A DNA stretch of 37,018 nt from Lentisphaerota bacterium (GCA_024225035.1 JAAEMX010000461.1:1-37018), one strand, 5' to 3'; numbered from the stretch's first letter, positions 20,775-30,011 are shown. A program made the numbers and translations. Notes: generated by a model not told the origin, from the letters alone.

Positions 20775-21698
20775 TTAAGATGGAACTTGAAGCAATGTGA
20801 ACACATCCAATATAGATGAGAATACAACTTTCTTTGCTAGTCCCCTTTGATAAGTCAATTGGTTGTATACATCGTGTTTATCTTCGTCTGTAATTGGTTC
20901 GGGAGCAATTAGAGTAAATCCATCACCTATAGAAAATTCCTTTACTGTGTGGTCGTATGTAAAAAACAAACCTGTTGGAGTGTTGGCCTTGAGTTCATAT
21001 ACTGCTGAAACTGTATCAAAAAAACCTGCGGTATCACCTCCGAAGGTTTCAAAAATTTCAACGGTTGTTATTACCTCTCGATACAGATATCTAACAGTAG
21101 TGTTTTGATATTCTTTAGAGTGATATGCGTAAAGCAATGGAATTGATATAGGGTCTGTTGGGGTGATTGTGATAACAGTGGTATCGCTTACAATTGAGCC
21201 TGTGTCATCGTAAATAATGGTTCTAGTTTTAACTTCTCCGCTTGCTTGATTTGTTGCAAGTGGTAACGGGTCGTAGTTTCTATATATATAGGCATTTCCA
21301 ACATCATATAACTGATTGTATACATCTCTTTGACTCGTCCAGTTGTTTAGATATTTTTTATTTTCGCTGTCATAAAGGCTATTATATAAAAAGTCTGCTC
21401 CTATTGTGGATTTAACCTCGTTCATTTTTTCAACACCATTCAACCCGTTAAACGTATAATCGTTTGGACTTACTAGAGTTGATTTAGGTGTTATATTTAT
21501 AGCATATCCATCAACTTTATCTTGTTGTATAAAATGATTGCTCAATTGAGTAACGAAGCCTAAAACATCAACAACAACAGGAACATTCTTCCACAGTTCA
21601 AAGGTAAAGAAAAAAGATGATGTATTAGGTGTGTTCATCAAATTATTCAAATGATAAGATGACGTTGCAACCCTTTGGAAAATCTCTGTCGGTATCAT
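20775..21698 (-). CDS. Virion tail protein, hypothetical (307 aa)
   Basis: Not assigned to a family. Mixed alpha/beta, with aromatic-rich segments such as TSSFFFTFELWKNVPVV near 26-42 and no membrane span. Its place between the tape measure group and the fibre gene suggests a distal tail or baseplate component. Start at ATG 21698 directly after the preceding stop. Confidence 0.6.
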   Translation of the reverse strand: MIPTEIFQRVATSSYHLNNLMNTPNTSSFFFTFELWKNVPVVVDVLGFVTQLSNHFIQQDKVDGYAINITPKSTLVSPNDYTFNGLNGVEKMNEVKSTIGADFLYNSLYDSENKKYLNNWTSQRDVYNQLYDVGNAYIYRNYDPLPLATNQASGEVKTRTIIYDDTGSIVSDTTVITITPTDPISIPLLYAYHSKEYQNTTVRYLYREVITTVEIFETFGGDTAGFFDTVSAVYELKANTPTGLFFTYDHTVKEFSIGDGFTLIAPEPITDEDKHDVYNQLTYQRGLAKKVVFSSILDVFTLLQVPS

Positions 21699-22625
21699 TT
21701 AAAACACCCTAGCATCAGAGATGAAGTTTCCTTGTTGCGCTTGAGTCAAAGCAAGTCCCGCTGTTCCTATCAAGGCGTTAGTAACATCGGCTGAATTAGA
21801 CAACGTAGAACTTGATAGAATTGTTTCAGCGTCAAAGCCTGTCCAATATCCATTTGCGTTCTGTGTTGCTGTGATTTGTAAGTAAGCGTACTTTGTTCCA
21901 GTGTTTGAAATGGTAGAATTAACCTGTGGAGTAATTACCGTGTTATCGGGAAGCGTTGCTTGCCCTGTGTTAACATAGACTTGATAAGTCGTGTCTATGT
22001 CCGTATCAGTTGATTTGGCTTGATAGATTTGATTAATCTTATACGATGTGTTATCAAATGGTTCAATCGTTCTATTGCCGTATACAGTTTGGTTTAATGT
22101 ATAAACTAAAACATCATCGGGCTTTGTAATAGTCACCGTTCCAAGGTTGTGATAAATCTGCCCTAGATCGTCAAGCGGTGCGCGTGTCGTGTTACCAAAG
22201 AAGTTATCAGTTGCAACCGTTAGAGTCGGGTAGAGTTGAAACTCTCCGTTAATCCAGTTCGCTACTAGCTTGACATAGATGTAAACTGTCGTTGGTGTGA
22301 GTTGTGCTGATAGATCAACAGAGCCAGCAGGAACGCTATATGTTCTATTAATGCTGTTCTCGTTTACTATTATTGCTCCCGCTGTGATGTTGACAGTTGA
22401 ACCATCTAAAGACATAACAAAGGTTTGTTCTGAAGTTGTTCCACCTTCCGCGCTTACCGCTTCGGGCTGTGATATCAGAGAAAGAGCAATTCCTCCGTGT
22501 CTCTCATCGCTTGCAATTGTTATTCCATCGGCTAACGGTTGTGTATTGTTCAAGAGTCTAAACAACTCATCAAGGTCTTCACCTTTTACAACCGCTCCTC
22601 TAGTTAGGTAATTATCTATAATCAT
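21699..22625 (-). CDS. Distal tail/baseplate-like protein (308 aa)
   Basis: Beta-rich and Thr/Asn-rich, with no enzyme motif. The end (GNFISDARVF) and the Thr-rich middle resemble phage baseplate or fibre-connector proteins. It follows the 264-residue protein by a TAATG overlap, and precedes the fibre gene group. Function inferred from position only. Confidence 0.6.
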   Translation of the reverse strand: MIIDNYLTRGAVVKGEDLDELFRLLNNTQPLADGITIASDERHGGIALSLISQPEAVSAEGGTTSEQTFVMSLDGSTVNITAGAIIVNENSINRTYSVPAGSVDLSAQLTPTTVYIYVKLVANWINGEFQLYPTLTVATDNFFGNTTRAPLDDLGQIYHNLGTVTITKPDDVLVYTLNQTVYGNRTIEPFDNTSYKINQIYQAKSTDTDIDTTYQVYVNTGQATLPDNTVITPQVNSTISNTGTKYAYLQITATQNANGYWTGFDAETILSSSTLSNSADVTNALIGTAGLALTQAQQGNFISDARVF

Positions 22626-23419
22626 TATTCGGTCACGGCTTTATATATATCAGTGTCCCATCCTGTTAATTCATCATAAGAATTATCAGTGAACGCATCT
22701 TCATTTAATTCATATGTTACTGTAACCACCCAAAAACCCATATCTCTAGTAATAGGAGCGGATGAAACAAACCAAATATTATAAGGAGCGTTTCCTAGTC
22801 CAAAATCTTGAACAGGATTTGTTAGTTTACCGGAAGTCAATGACCACTCTTGCGCTTCACTTAAACTTGCACAGTAATATTTTTCAATTACTGATTTCTT
22901 TGGTCTGCTCCAAGTGTTCTTTGGTTTGATTCTTCCCGATACCAAAACCTCATCCGCTGACATATTTAAAGACTGAGATAGTTTATAGTCATTAAAATCA
23001 GCTTCATTCATAATGTCAAACACGTGCTTCGCATCAGCCCACCATATTGGTTCAGCCCCTTCCGATGTCCTACTTATTAGATTATGATCCCACCTAAGTA
23101 AATAATCGGGATGTGTGCTTAATGGAAAATCTGCTGTTTGGTTTCTTAGTTGAGACTCTACAACTCCGCTTCTTCTCCAAGAGTAGTTTAGAACTAAATC
23201 AGCCCAACCACCGCTAACGGGTTTGATATCCGCATCAAAGAAATACAAATCATCTCTATAAGGATGATAATCACCCAAGTTGGGGATTTCTGTTTCCCAT
23301 GAGTTTGGGTCATCAGATGTAAACTTCATTCTTTTAACTATCATTCCTGTTTGTCTATCACCACTAACTTTAATTGACTTCGATGATGGTGATTCTGAAG
23401 CTGTGCTAAACTCATCCAT
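22625..23419 (-). CDS. Distal-tail protein, hypothetical (264 aa)
   Basis: First gene after the tape measure, the usual place of a distal-tail protein. The protein has beta-rich segments with many Trp (WADLVLNYSWRRSG near 72-85; EPIWWADAKHVF near 123). No family recognised. Start overlaps the tape-measure stop. Confidence 0.6.
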   Translation of the reverse strand: MDEFSTASESPSSKSIKVSGDRQTGMIVKRMKFTSDDPNSWETEIPNLGDYHPYRDDLYFFDADIKPVSGGWADLVLNYSWRRSGVVESQLRNQTADFPLSTHPDYLLRWDHNLISRTSEGAEPIWWADAKHVFDIMNEADFNDYKLSQSLNMSADEVLVSGRIKPKNTWSRPKKSVIEKYYCASLSEAQEWSLTSGKLTNPVQDFGLGNAPYNIWFVSSAPITRDMGFWVVTVTYELNEDAFTDNSYDELTGWDTDIYKAVTE

Positions 23420-24576
23420 TACAGTCCACTCCTTGTTGTATTTGCGTTTGTTCCTTCTACTCCCTGCGCTATCCTGTCAAGATATGCTATTACTTCGGGG
23501 CTTTGCGGTGTATTCATCGCCTGTGCGCCTTTTGCCTCTGCGCCTATGCCAAATAAATTTTGTGCCATTCCTATCTGCTTACTCATAACATATCCAAACG
23601 GCCCTAGAACATCGGCCATTCCTTTGGCTGAATCTGATATAGTATCTACTGCGGTTGTTTCAAAACCTCCCACATCACCTTTTACACCAAAAGAGCCACC
23701 CTCTCTAGTAGCTTCAAGTAGTGCTGATATTGCCTTGAGATCATTTAATAATATTCCTATCGGCCCACTAGCATTCCTTGCTTGAGATGTCCAATCTATA
23801 AAAGTATCAGTAATTGAAGTAAGTGATTGCTGTAACGGCCCACCTACATCGGCCGTAAGGTTCTGAATTTTACCTTGGAGTGTTGACCATCTACCTAAAA
23901 GAGTTTGCGCCTGTTTTCCCATCAAACCCGCATATATTCCACCGCTTGATGTCATCTCTTTAAATGTTTTATTTAAATCTGAGAACTTTATTTTCCCTTG
24001 TTCTGCCATTTTGAAAATCTGCTCCTTGGGTTTGCCTAATGATTTTCCAAGCTTGTCAATAATCGGAACACCTGCGTTAACCAATTGTAATAGTTCTCTC
24101 GTTTGAACCTTTCCTTTATTCAATGACTTAGCATACAACATAGCCATTTCGTTTAAGTCCTTTCCTGTTCCTGCTGATATATCACCAAGCATTTTAATAA
24201 CGTCTACGGTGTTTCCTGCTTCGACTCCCGCACCTGCTAGAACTCTACCAGCTTGGATAACTGAGTTAGTATCAAAAGGAGTAACATCCGCGAACTGTCG
24301 CAAGTCTCCTATCAATTGTTTTGCTTTTTCGGATGATCCTAGAAAGGTTTCCATTGCTAGTTGGGTTTGGACGAGTTGTCCACCCATAGCACCAATCTTT
24401 GCAATAACACCGCCTATAGCAACACCAAAACCACCCACGCCCATGGCAATATTACGCGCTGACTTTCCAAACTTACCTATAGAAGAGGAGAAGCTTTTAA
24501 ACTTACCTTTTGCCTCGTTTAATCCTGCTCTTAGTCCCTTTGTAACCGCTTCAATTTTTACACTTAATTTAGGCAT
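23419..24576 (-). CDS. Tape measure protein, short (385 aa)
   Basis: The tape measure protein sets tail length. The N-terminal part contains the tape-measure domain (about 70-240; AMETFLGSSEKAKQLIGDLRQFADVTPF, then GRVLAGAGV and the GAGVEAGNTVDVI and KGKVQTRELLQLVNAG blocks), with a Gly-rich hydrophobic run (about 40-65). At 385 residues, and about 1.5 angstroms per residue, it predicts a tail near 58 nm (family rule, inference). Start overlaps the preceding gene. Confidence 0.85.
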   Translation of the reverse strand: MPKLSVKIEAVTKGLRAGLNEAKGKFKSFSSSIGKFGKSARNIAMGVGGFGVAIGGVIAKIGAMGGQLVQTQLAMETFLGSSEKAKQLIGDLRQFADVTPFDTNSVIQAGRVLAGAGVEAGNTVDVIKMLGDISAGTGKDLNEMAMLYAKSLNKGKVQTRELLQLVNAGVPIIDKLGKSLGKPKEQIFKMAEQGKIKFSDLNKTFKEMTSSGGIYAGLMGKQAQTLLGRWSTLQGKIQNLTADVGGPLQQSLTSITDTFIDWTSQARNASGPIGILLNDLKAISALLEATREGGSFGVKGDVGGFETTAVDTISDSAKGMADVLGPFGYVMSKQIGMAQNLFGIGAEAKGAQAMNTPQSPEVIAYLDRIAQGVEGTNANTTRSGL

Positions 24577-25312
24577 GAGTAACTTCCTTTAATCTCTTAT
24601 CGTAATCCCGTTTAATCTCTCTGCTCGTCTGATATCCCTCCAAAGGATAAAACTGAGGTTCCAGCCATTGCCAAGGATATAGTTTATTCTGTTCATCCCA
24701 TTCTTTGCACTTCTTAAATATTGCTTTCAGATGGTCAACGTCTTTCCTTCTGCCTATTCCTTTTACTCCATTACTAACAGCATCACAAGCGACAATGTGA
24801 CCTATTAAAGTAAGAGGAGTATTCCAAAGAATATCTTCGCTCGTTGTGTTTAATTTACCACAACAAACATAAGTAATATTAGCTATTGCATCCGCACCAA
24901 AAAGAAACGCGCTACTAGATCCTGTTTTCGGTAACATATCAAAGCCTGTAAACGCTTGTTCAATTGTCTTTTCTATTGCTGACATTGAAAGAATAGAAAT
25001 CTTTTCTTTCTTGATGTATGAAGCTACTTTATCCTCTAATGGTGTTGTTAGTCCTCTTGAATAATCTGCAACATCTTCAACCGCTTTCTCTCTCATATCA
25101 TTGATATAAAAAATAGAGCCGTAGTCAAACCATGATGCTTCTTCACCTTTTAGACATTTGTTATCTAAAATCTCAAGCAGGGACATTACGCCTATAGAAA
25201 AGGGCCGTAACCGTTTTTCGTTGGTTACAAGCCCACAGCCTAAAGCGGAAAGAATCTCTCCGCTATAGTCTATTTCCTTTTCCCTTATAAATCTATCTGG
25301 GACTGTTGCCAT
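24569..25312 (-). CDS. Tail assembly protein, hypothetical (247 aa)
   Basis: Lies directly before the tape measure, where siphophages carry the tail assembly chaperone pair. It is helical and 247 residues long, which is long for a single chaperone, and no slippery frameshift site is seen. No family recognised. It is coupled to the upstream 92-residue gene by TAATG. Confidence 0.55.
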   Translation of the reverse strand: MATVPDRFIREKEIDYSGEILSALGCGLVTNEKRLRPFSIGVMSLLEILDNKCLKGEEASWFDYGSIFYINDMREKAVEDVADYSRGLTTPLEDKVASYIKKEKISILSMSAIEKTIEQAFTGFDMLPKTGSSSAFLFGADAIANITYVCCGKLNTTSEDILWNTPLTLIGHIVACDAVSNGVKGIGRRKDVDHLKAIFKKCKEWDEQNKLYPWQWLEPQFYPLEGYQTSREIKRDYDKRLKEVTHA

Positions 25313-25590
25313 TAACTAGGGACTACTACACTACGTGTTGTTTTAGTCTCTTTAGCGTAATCATTGTTTACTTCGTTGTAATCGTGTGAAGTGACAATAG
25401 ACGCTCCGTTCTGCGAGTTGACAGCCATGTTAGTAAACGTGTCTGTATACGTTTCCTCAGTCACTTCTACTGTTGCTCCAAAACTTGTTGATTCTAGGAT
25501 ATTTCCAGCCTCGTTTAGTTTATCAGCTGTTTGTGTTGTTGCGGATGTTTGTCGGCTTAAAACTCCTGCTGTTGCAATTCCAAAACTCAT
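25312..25590 (-). CDS. Small tail-module protein (92 aa)
   Basis: A Thr/Ser-rich soluble protein with a beta-rich middle (SFGATVEVTEETYTDTF). It lies where the major tail tube gene would be expected but is only half that size. It starts at ATG 25590 behind AGGAG with 6-base spacing. It could be a diverged, minimal tube or tail-completion protein; unproven. Confidence 0.5.
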   Translation of the reverse strand: MSFGIATAGVLSRQTSATTQTADKLNEAGNILESTSFGATVEVTEETYTDTFTNMAVNSQNGASIVTSHDYNEVNNDYAKETKTTRSVVVPS

Positions 25591-25602
25591 CTTGATCTCC
25601 TT

Positions 25603-26016
25603 TTATTTTGTAAGATATGTTTTTAGTTTAATTGTGAATATTTGGTAATTCTCATCTCTTTCTTCATCTCCTGCGTCATCCATAACTAAACCATCAATAG
25701 TTAAACCTGTCTCTGTTGCCAGTGTTGCAGGTAGCAGGTCAACCATATAATCAAATACTGCGCTATAGATAGCTTTTAAAACTGTTCGTGCTTTGTCATC
25801 GTCAATGTACGTCATGCATGTAAACTCACTCTCAGATTCAAAGTATGGCGCATTTGGGGCTATTCTTCTCAATGGTCTGCAATGAACAGAAACCAAAGGA
25901 GGATTAATCTTTTTTTCATTGTCCTCGAATTGTTCAACTGTAATTGAATTGTCCACAATGTAAGTAATTCCCTCAATTAAAGTTTTGTAACCTTTCTCTA
26001 GTGTATCTTCTATCAT
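25603..26016 (-). CDS. Tail terminator protein (gpU-like, 137 aa)
   Basis: A protein with the size and order of lambda gpU, which caps the tail tube: an N-terminal helix (about 1-20), beta strands containing PPLVSVHCRPL (about 38-48), a segment SEFTCMTYIDDD and a C-terminal strand. It follows the FII-Z pair in lambda order. Assignment is from position and fold pattern rather than a hallmark motif. Confidence 0.65.
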   Translation of the reverse strand: MIEDTLEKGYKTLIEGITYIVDNSITVEQFEDNEKKINPPLVSVHCRPLRRIAPNAPYFESESEFTCMTYIDDDKARTVLKAIYSAVFDYMVDLLPATLATETGLTIDGLVMDDAGDEERDENYQIFTIKLKTYLTK

Positions 26017-26777
26017 CGTATTACAATTCCTGTTCTAGCTAACATTGTTTTTCTTCTCTCGTTAAAGGCTTTAGTAATTAACCTATCTGCTTTCGGTAAA
26101 TACTGTTGCTCCATTGCTCTTGTTGCTCTTGCTAATCCTAACCGCGCTGAGTTTGGTGAAGTCTTTGAAGCATAGTTAACATTGTTCATCATTAATATAG
26201 AAGGATTCCAGCCCTTAACTCTCTTGGTTGTATTAACCTTTCTACTTATTCCCTTTATACTCTTCTCGCCTTTAGCATTGAGTTTTGCTCTTGCCCCTAA
26301 CCATCCCGCTTTGGCTGAACCTGCTTTTGGTATTCTTCTTTTTTTGCTTGTCTTGCTGTCCTCTGCTGGGCTTATTGGTATATAATACTTAGAACCATTA
26401 CTTCTCTTTATTGCCTCATAAAACTTTGTAATCCTAACAAAGCCTAACTTGTCAGCCATCTTAGGAGTAAAACTCTTTTTTATCGTTAGTATTTTACCTG
26501 TCTTTAAATTGAAGTATACATTCTTTCTTGCACTCGTTTGTTTTGCTTTTCCTATTGTCCTTATTGGTCTTTGTTTACTTTTAACAGGTAGACCGTTTCC
26601 CGATATATAGCCTTTTTTGCCCGGTTTTGTTGCAACAGTTGCCGATGTTATGAACTTATTAGATGTTTGAAATACTAAATCATTACCTATTACTTTTCCT
26701 GTATTCTCTACATTCTTCATCGCTGTAAACAATTCATTTAATAATGTTTTATCCGTTCTGAAGTTTACGTTTATCAT
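26013..26777 (-). CDS. Tail completion protein Z-like (254 aa)
   Basis: A strongly basic protein with a Lys/Arg-rich middle and a helical C-terminal region (GLARATRAMEQQYLPKADRLITKAF, about 215-239). Basic proteins of this length between FII- and U-like genes are typical of the lambda Z or HK97 gp10 neck group. Overlaps both neighbours by 4 bases. Confidence 0.6.
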   Translation of the reverse strand: MINVNFRTDKTLLNELFTAMKNVENTGKVIGNDLVFQTSNKFITSATVATKPGKKGYISGNGLPVKSKQRPIRTIGKAKQTSARKNVYFNLKTGKILTIKKSFTPKMADKLGFVRITKFYEAIKRSNGSKYYIPISPAEDSKTSKKRRIPKAGSAKAGWLGARAKLNAKGEKSIKGISRKVNTTKRVKGWNPSILMMNNVNYASKTSPNSARLGLARATRAMEQQYLPKADRLITKAFNERRKTMLARTGIVIR

Positions 26778-27097
26778 CGTGACCTCTTATCGTATTCACT
26801 CCCAAGGTTAATACTTATGCCTACTTTAGCCGTGTCTAATCGTGTTGATACTACTCTGTAATCTGTACCCTCGTAAGTAATCCTGTCACCATCAGCGGGT
26901 AGTGTTGCAAAGTCTGATACTGTGGCAATCAATACAACTTCAACACCATCGCTCTCTCCCATTTCTGAGAAGACTACATCTATTTCAGTTGTTCCAAGCG
27001 AACCAGTGTAATCCACACTATCAAAAGTAAATGTATGTGGAACGTCTGAATGTATGTGCGCTAAATCCGCGCTCATTTGTGCTATTGGTAAAGCCAT
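26774..27097 (-). CDS. Head-tail joining protein FII-like (107 aa)
   Basis: Small beta protein with a GDRITYEGTDYRVVST block (about 76-91) of the kind found in lambda FII-type head-tail joining proteins. First gene after the major capsid protein and its terminator. It joins the completed head to the tail. Confidence 0.7.
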   Translation of the reverse strand: MALPIAQMSADLAHIHSDVPHTFTFDSVDYTGSLGTTEIDVVFSEMGESDGVEVVLIATVSDFATLPADGDRITYEGTDYRVVSTRLDTAKVGISINLGSEYDKRSR

Positions 27098-27107
27098 TTA
27101 ATTCTCC

Positions 27108-27144
27108 AATTAATTTAAAAGAACGCACCTCGTAAGATGCGCTC
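27108..27144 (-). terminator. Terminator after the major capsid gene
   Basis: On the minus strand, GAGCGCATC (27136-27144) pairs with GGTGCGTTC (27121-27129), 9 bp including two G-U pairs, followed by TTTTAAATT. It would keep capsid mRNA high relative to the genes after it. Confidence 0.65.
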
Positions 27145-27154
27145 GATAAATCAA

Positions 27155-28087
27155 CTAGGCAGTAACAACCGCTTCAGTGCTAACAATTGAATCTGTAACA
27201 GTGATCGGAATGTTAAATGCTTGCTCTACAACTGGAGCAGGTGCGCCACTTGGGCTTGTTGCTGTGCGTGATGAGCGTAGCTGTTCTTGTGAAGCTGAGT
27301 TCATAAGAATGCGTGTAGGACGCTTATCCGCTGGGAAACCTGCTAGAACTCCTGCAATCTTATCATCTGTTAGAGGTGCTACCGCATCAACATTCGCAAG
27401 TCGCGCACAAGAATGGATAGAACCAACCTGTAGTCCAAGCCAACCTAGGATAGACTGAGTAAGTCCAGTATAACCTTCTGTTCCTGTCGAGTTAGTGCTT
27501 ACACGTTGCTCAACAACGTCACCGATGTCAAGAACTCCGTCATTACCTGCAATTACTGCTACGTCATCTTCACCTTCAAAGAGGAAGTATACAGATGTTT
27601 GTGAATTTGCAACCGCTCCACCGTTGCTATAGCAAAACCCACCAATAGCATCAAGTGTATCGGCTAGACCGTTGTTACCTGTAGCATCGTTGTCTGTTCC
27701 GTTAATCAACTGCTTTTCAGCGTTCTTGAAAGCTGACTTGATAGATTTCATTCCTTGCTTTGCCATGTAAGCAGGGATTCCACCTTTCGAGTATTTCATT
27801 GCTATACCCTTATCTCGTACCAGTGAGGCATCCATAAGCTTTAGCGCTACGCTTACTTCTGTTTCTTGTCCTGCTACGTTAGCAATACCTGTGTTAGGAT
27901 CACGGAAAGCTACTCCAGCCGCTAATGTTTCTTTAAGATAGCTATGAAGAGTTCCGTTTGATGCTTCAGTTGCATACGCTTCTTTTAGCCATGGAGCAGA
28001 TTGAAGTAGATCTGTTACGTCAATATCTGCGTTGTTCATGTTGTTCATTTGAATCAGACCAGCCAATGTATTGTCAGCTTGTGCCAT
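27155..28087 (-). CDS. Major capsid protein (310 aa)
   Basis: The HK97-fold shell protein. Its place right after the protease/scaffold gene, its size, and blocks such as GGIPAYMAKQGMKSIKSAF (about 103-121), the EKQLINGTDN segment and a C-terminal region with PVVEQAFNIPITVTDS are typical of major capsid proteins in lambdoid and marine siphophages. A terminator follows. Confidence is high for role, lower for subfamily. Confidence 0.85.
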   Translation of the reverse strand: MAQADNTLAGLIQMNNMNNADIDVTDLLQSAPWLKEAYATEASNGTLHSYLKETLAAGVAFRDPNTGIANVAGQETEVSVALKLMDASLVRDKGIAMKYSKGGIPAYMAKQGMKSIKSAFKNAEKQLINGTDNDATGNNGLADTLDAIGGFCYSNGGAVANSQTSVYFLFEGEDDVAVIAGNDGVLDIGDVVEQRVSTNSTGTEGYTGLTQSILGWLGLQVGSIHSCARLANVDAVAPLTDDKIAGVLAGFPADKRPTRILMNSASQEQLRSSRTATSPSGAPAPVVEQAFNIPITVTDSIVSTEAVVTA

Positions 28088-28100
28088 AATAATACCTCTC

Positions 28101-28520
28101 TTATTTACTTAGTTTTTGTGTCATTGCCTCAACATAAGACAACTTCTGTTTAGCTTCACCATCAGAAAATTCTACGGCCTCAATACCATCTTCTTTCTTT
28201 GATAGTTCTTCGTTTTTCTGTGCAATTACAGCTTTCAGAATTTCTACTTCTGATTTCTCGTAATTTGCTTTTGCGAACTCGTACCCGTGTTCATCTGCAA
28301 TGGCTTGGAACGCCTCCACTGGATTAACAGATTCAAGTTCTTTTTCTTCTGCAATTTCTTCAGTAGGTTCTTCAACTACAACCTCCTCTTCAATTGCTTC
28401 TAGTTCGGCTACTTCTTCGATAGACTCCGCTACCTCTTCAACAACCTCTGATTCTAGTTCAACAACTTCGATAGACTCCGCTACCTCAAGTTCTTCAACC
28501 ACTTCTTTTTCTTCTGCCAT
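28101..28520 (-). CDS. Nested scaffold protein from an internal start (139 aa)
   Basis: The same frame as the protease gene, restarted at ATG 28520 (codon 220). AAGGAG stands at 28527-28532 with ideal 6-base spacing. The product would be the acidic Glu/Val repeat region plus a helical tail, like lambda Nu3 nested in C. Translation from it would give scaffold free of protease. Confidence 0.65.
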   Translation of the reverse strand: MAEEKEVVEELEVAESIEVVELESEVVEEVAESIEEVAELEAIEEEVVVEEPTEEIAEEKELESVNPVEAFQAIADEHGYEFAKANYEKSEVEILKAVIAQKNEELSKKEDGIEAVEFSDGEAKQKLSYVEAMTQKLSK

Positions 28521-29177
28521 TTCTGACTCCTTTGTTCTGCTTTTATATTGATCGTAATTTTTCATAAATTGTTCTACTATTTCGGGCTTGCTTGAAAGTA
28601 TCTCGTATACTTCGGGATGAGTCCCAAGGAACTCTGAAACCTGTGCTGATAGTGCTTCTTGGTTAAACGCGCTAAATAATCCATCGGGATTAGCGGCCGG
28701 ATCGTCTACCACATCACAAGCGTGAAGTTTTTCACAAGTTACAAATGTTTTCTCATCGCCATCGTTTTGATATTCTTCACCGATTGTAAACACTATAGAA
28801 GTTCCAAACATATCAGACTCACTCTCTGCAAGTCCTAGAACGTAGTCGTAAAGATTTCCGTTTGGTGTTTCCTTCGCGCTGTTACTCAAGAATAGATCTG
28901 CTATAACTTGTTCGCCCTCTACTCTGAAATTTCTAAAACGACCAAGCATTGTTCCAAGTGCTGTTGAACACATTGAAGGATGACCGAAACGAGCCTTTAA
29001 GCCGTTTTTCTCTGCGTTTCCTAACTCTGCAACACGGTCAACAAAAGATTGCTCTAAGTGAACTCCATGCCCTTTTGCTTCTCCAACAGTATTAACAGAT
29101 ACGCCAAAGATCGCTCCTTTTTCTCTGTCTACTGTTCCACGTTTTGCGTAATTTGAACTACTTCTAAACCACTCCAT
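28101..29177 (-). CDS. Prohead protease fused to an acidic scaffold (358 aa)
   Basis: The N-terminal 170 residues are an HK97-type prohead protease: RFGHP (His66), SDMFGTSIVF (Ser127) and LHACDVVDDPAANPDGLFS (about 151-169). They cut the scaffold and capsid N-termini during head maturation. Residues about 220-290 form a Glu/Val-rich acidic repeat scaffold, and the last 65 are helical. A repeated DNA block (28415-28436 and 28466-28487) encodes part of the acidic stretch. A nested scaffold start lies at 28520. Start ATG 29177 with AGGAG. Confidence 0.85.
   Translation of the reverse strand: MEWFRSSSNYAKRGTVDREKGAIFGVSVNTVGEAKGHGVHLEQSFVDRVAELGNAEKNGLKARFGHPSMCSTALGTMLGRFRNFRVEGEQVIADLFLSNSAKETPNGNLYDYVLGLAESESDMFGTSIVFTIGEEYQNDGDEKTFVTCEKLHACDVVDDPAANPDGLFSAFNQEALSAQVSEFLGTHPEVYEILSSKPEIVEQFMKNYDQYKSRTKESEMAEEKEVVEELEVAESIEVVELESEVVEEVAESIEEVAELEAIEEEVVVEEPTEEIAEEKELESVNPVEAFQAIADEHGYEFAKANYEKSEVEILKAVIAQKNEELSKKEDGIEAVEFSDGEAKQKLSYVEAMTQKLSK
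28415..28487. repeat. 22-bp direct repeat in the scaffold region
   Basis: Positions 28415-28436 and 28466-28487 are identical, 51 bp apart, so in frame. They encode the same acidic EVAESIEV peptide, suggesting duplication inside the disordered scaffold. Confidence 0.75.
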
Positions 29178-29186
29178 TTATATCTC

Positions 29187-30011
29187 CTATGTAGGTTGTC
29201 CGATAGCATTTAAGAATGCTTCTGACAGTTGGTTTTCATCTGCTAACATTATATCAAATGTTCCGAATATCCCCGTATTATTTGCTGTAACTTCTTCTAC
29301 TGTTAATTTAATATCTGTTAAGGCAGGTATGACATCGGGGAAGCTTCGAGAGTCTTGATAGATGCTTGAACCTTGATTTGTCAAGTCAACACGTTTCTTA
29401 ATTGTAAAGGCTTTGCCGTATCTCCTTGAGTAGTAGGCACATCGAGCCGTTCCCGTTGCTTGTGACCGCGAAACGCCTAATTCTCCGCGATAAAGAAAAC
29501 CTACCTTTCCCTTTGGAATTGTATACAGAGCCATTAGCGTTTGATTGTTGCCGTTGTTGATAATTGCTCTTGTGTTCCCTATCGCTGGAACTCCACCTGT
29601 TCCGATATAGCAATAAACTGTGCCAGATAGATTTGTAGAATTATCATTAGTCATTCTGAAGACTCTCCAAAGTGGAGTAGTCAAAGCAACTCTATTAGTT
29701 CCGTTTAACGTGATAGTTTGTGAAACATTATTTCCATCAACATCAAGTCCTTCAACGATTACATCAAAAGCGGTATCAGCGGAATTATCACTAATCAGAG
29801 AAACAATAGGAGCCGTTCCATCAGCATCATAATTGTACATTCCTCCAGCTTCCCATATATCTTCTGGATCTGAGCCAGTGTCTACATCGGGATTCTCTCC
29901 GAATTTATCAACAACTGAATAGTCTGCCATTTGTCCCATTGACAGAATAAGTTCCCAAGGCTTAACACCCACGAACATTGATAACTGATCTTCTATATAT
30001 CTACTCGGCAC
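29187..30011 (-). CDS. Head decoration/fibre-like protein (274 aa)
   Basis: Not assigned. Located between portal and protease, where lambdoid phages rarely have a gene. It is beta-rich, with a fold pattern typical of head-decorating or capsid-fibre domains (DVIVEGLDVDGNNVSQTITLNG, about 83-104). GTG 30011 is the start because AGGAG is 6 bases upstream. It overlaps the portal gene by 11 bases. Role unknown. Confidence 0.6.
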   Translation of the reverse strand: MPSRYIEDQLSMFVGVKPWELILSMGQMADYSVVDKFGENPDVDTGSDPEDIWEAGGMYNYDADGTAPIVSLISDNSADTAFDVIVEGLDVDGNNVSQTITLNGTNRVALTTPLWRVFRMTNDNSTNLSGTVYCYIGTGGVPAIGNTRAIINNGNNQTLMALYTIPKGKVGFLYRGELGVSRSQATGTARCAYYSRRYGKAFTIKKRVDLTNQGSSIYQDSRSFPDVIPALTDIKLTVEEVTANNTGIFGTFDIMLADENQLSEAFLNAIGQPT

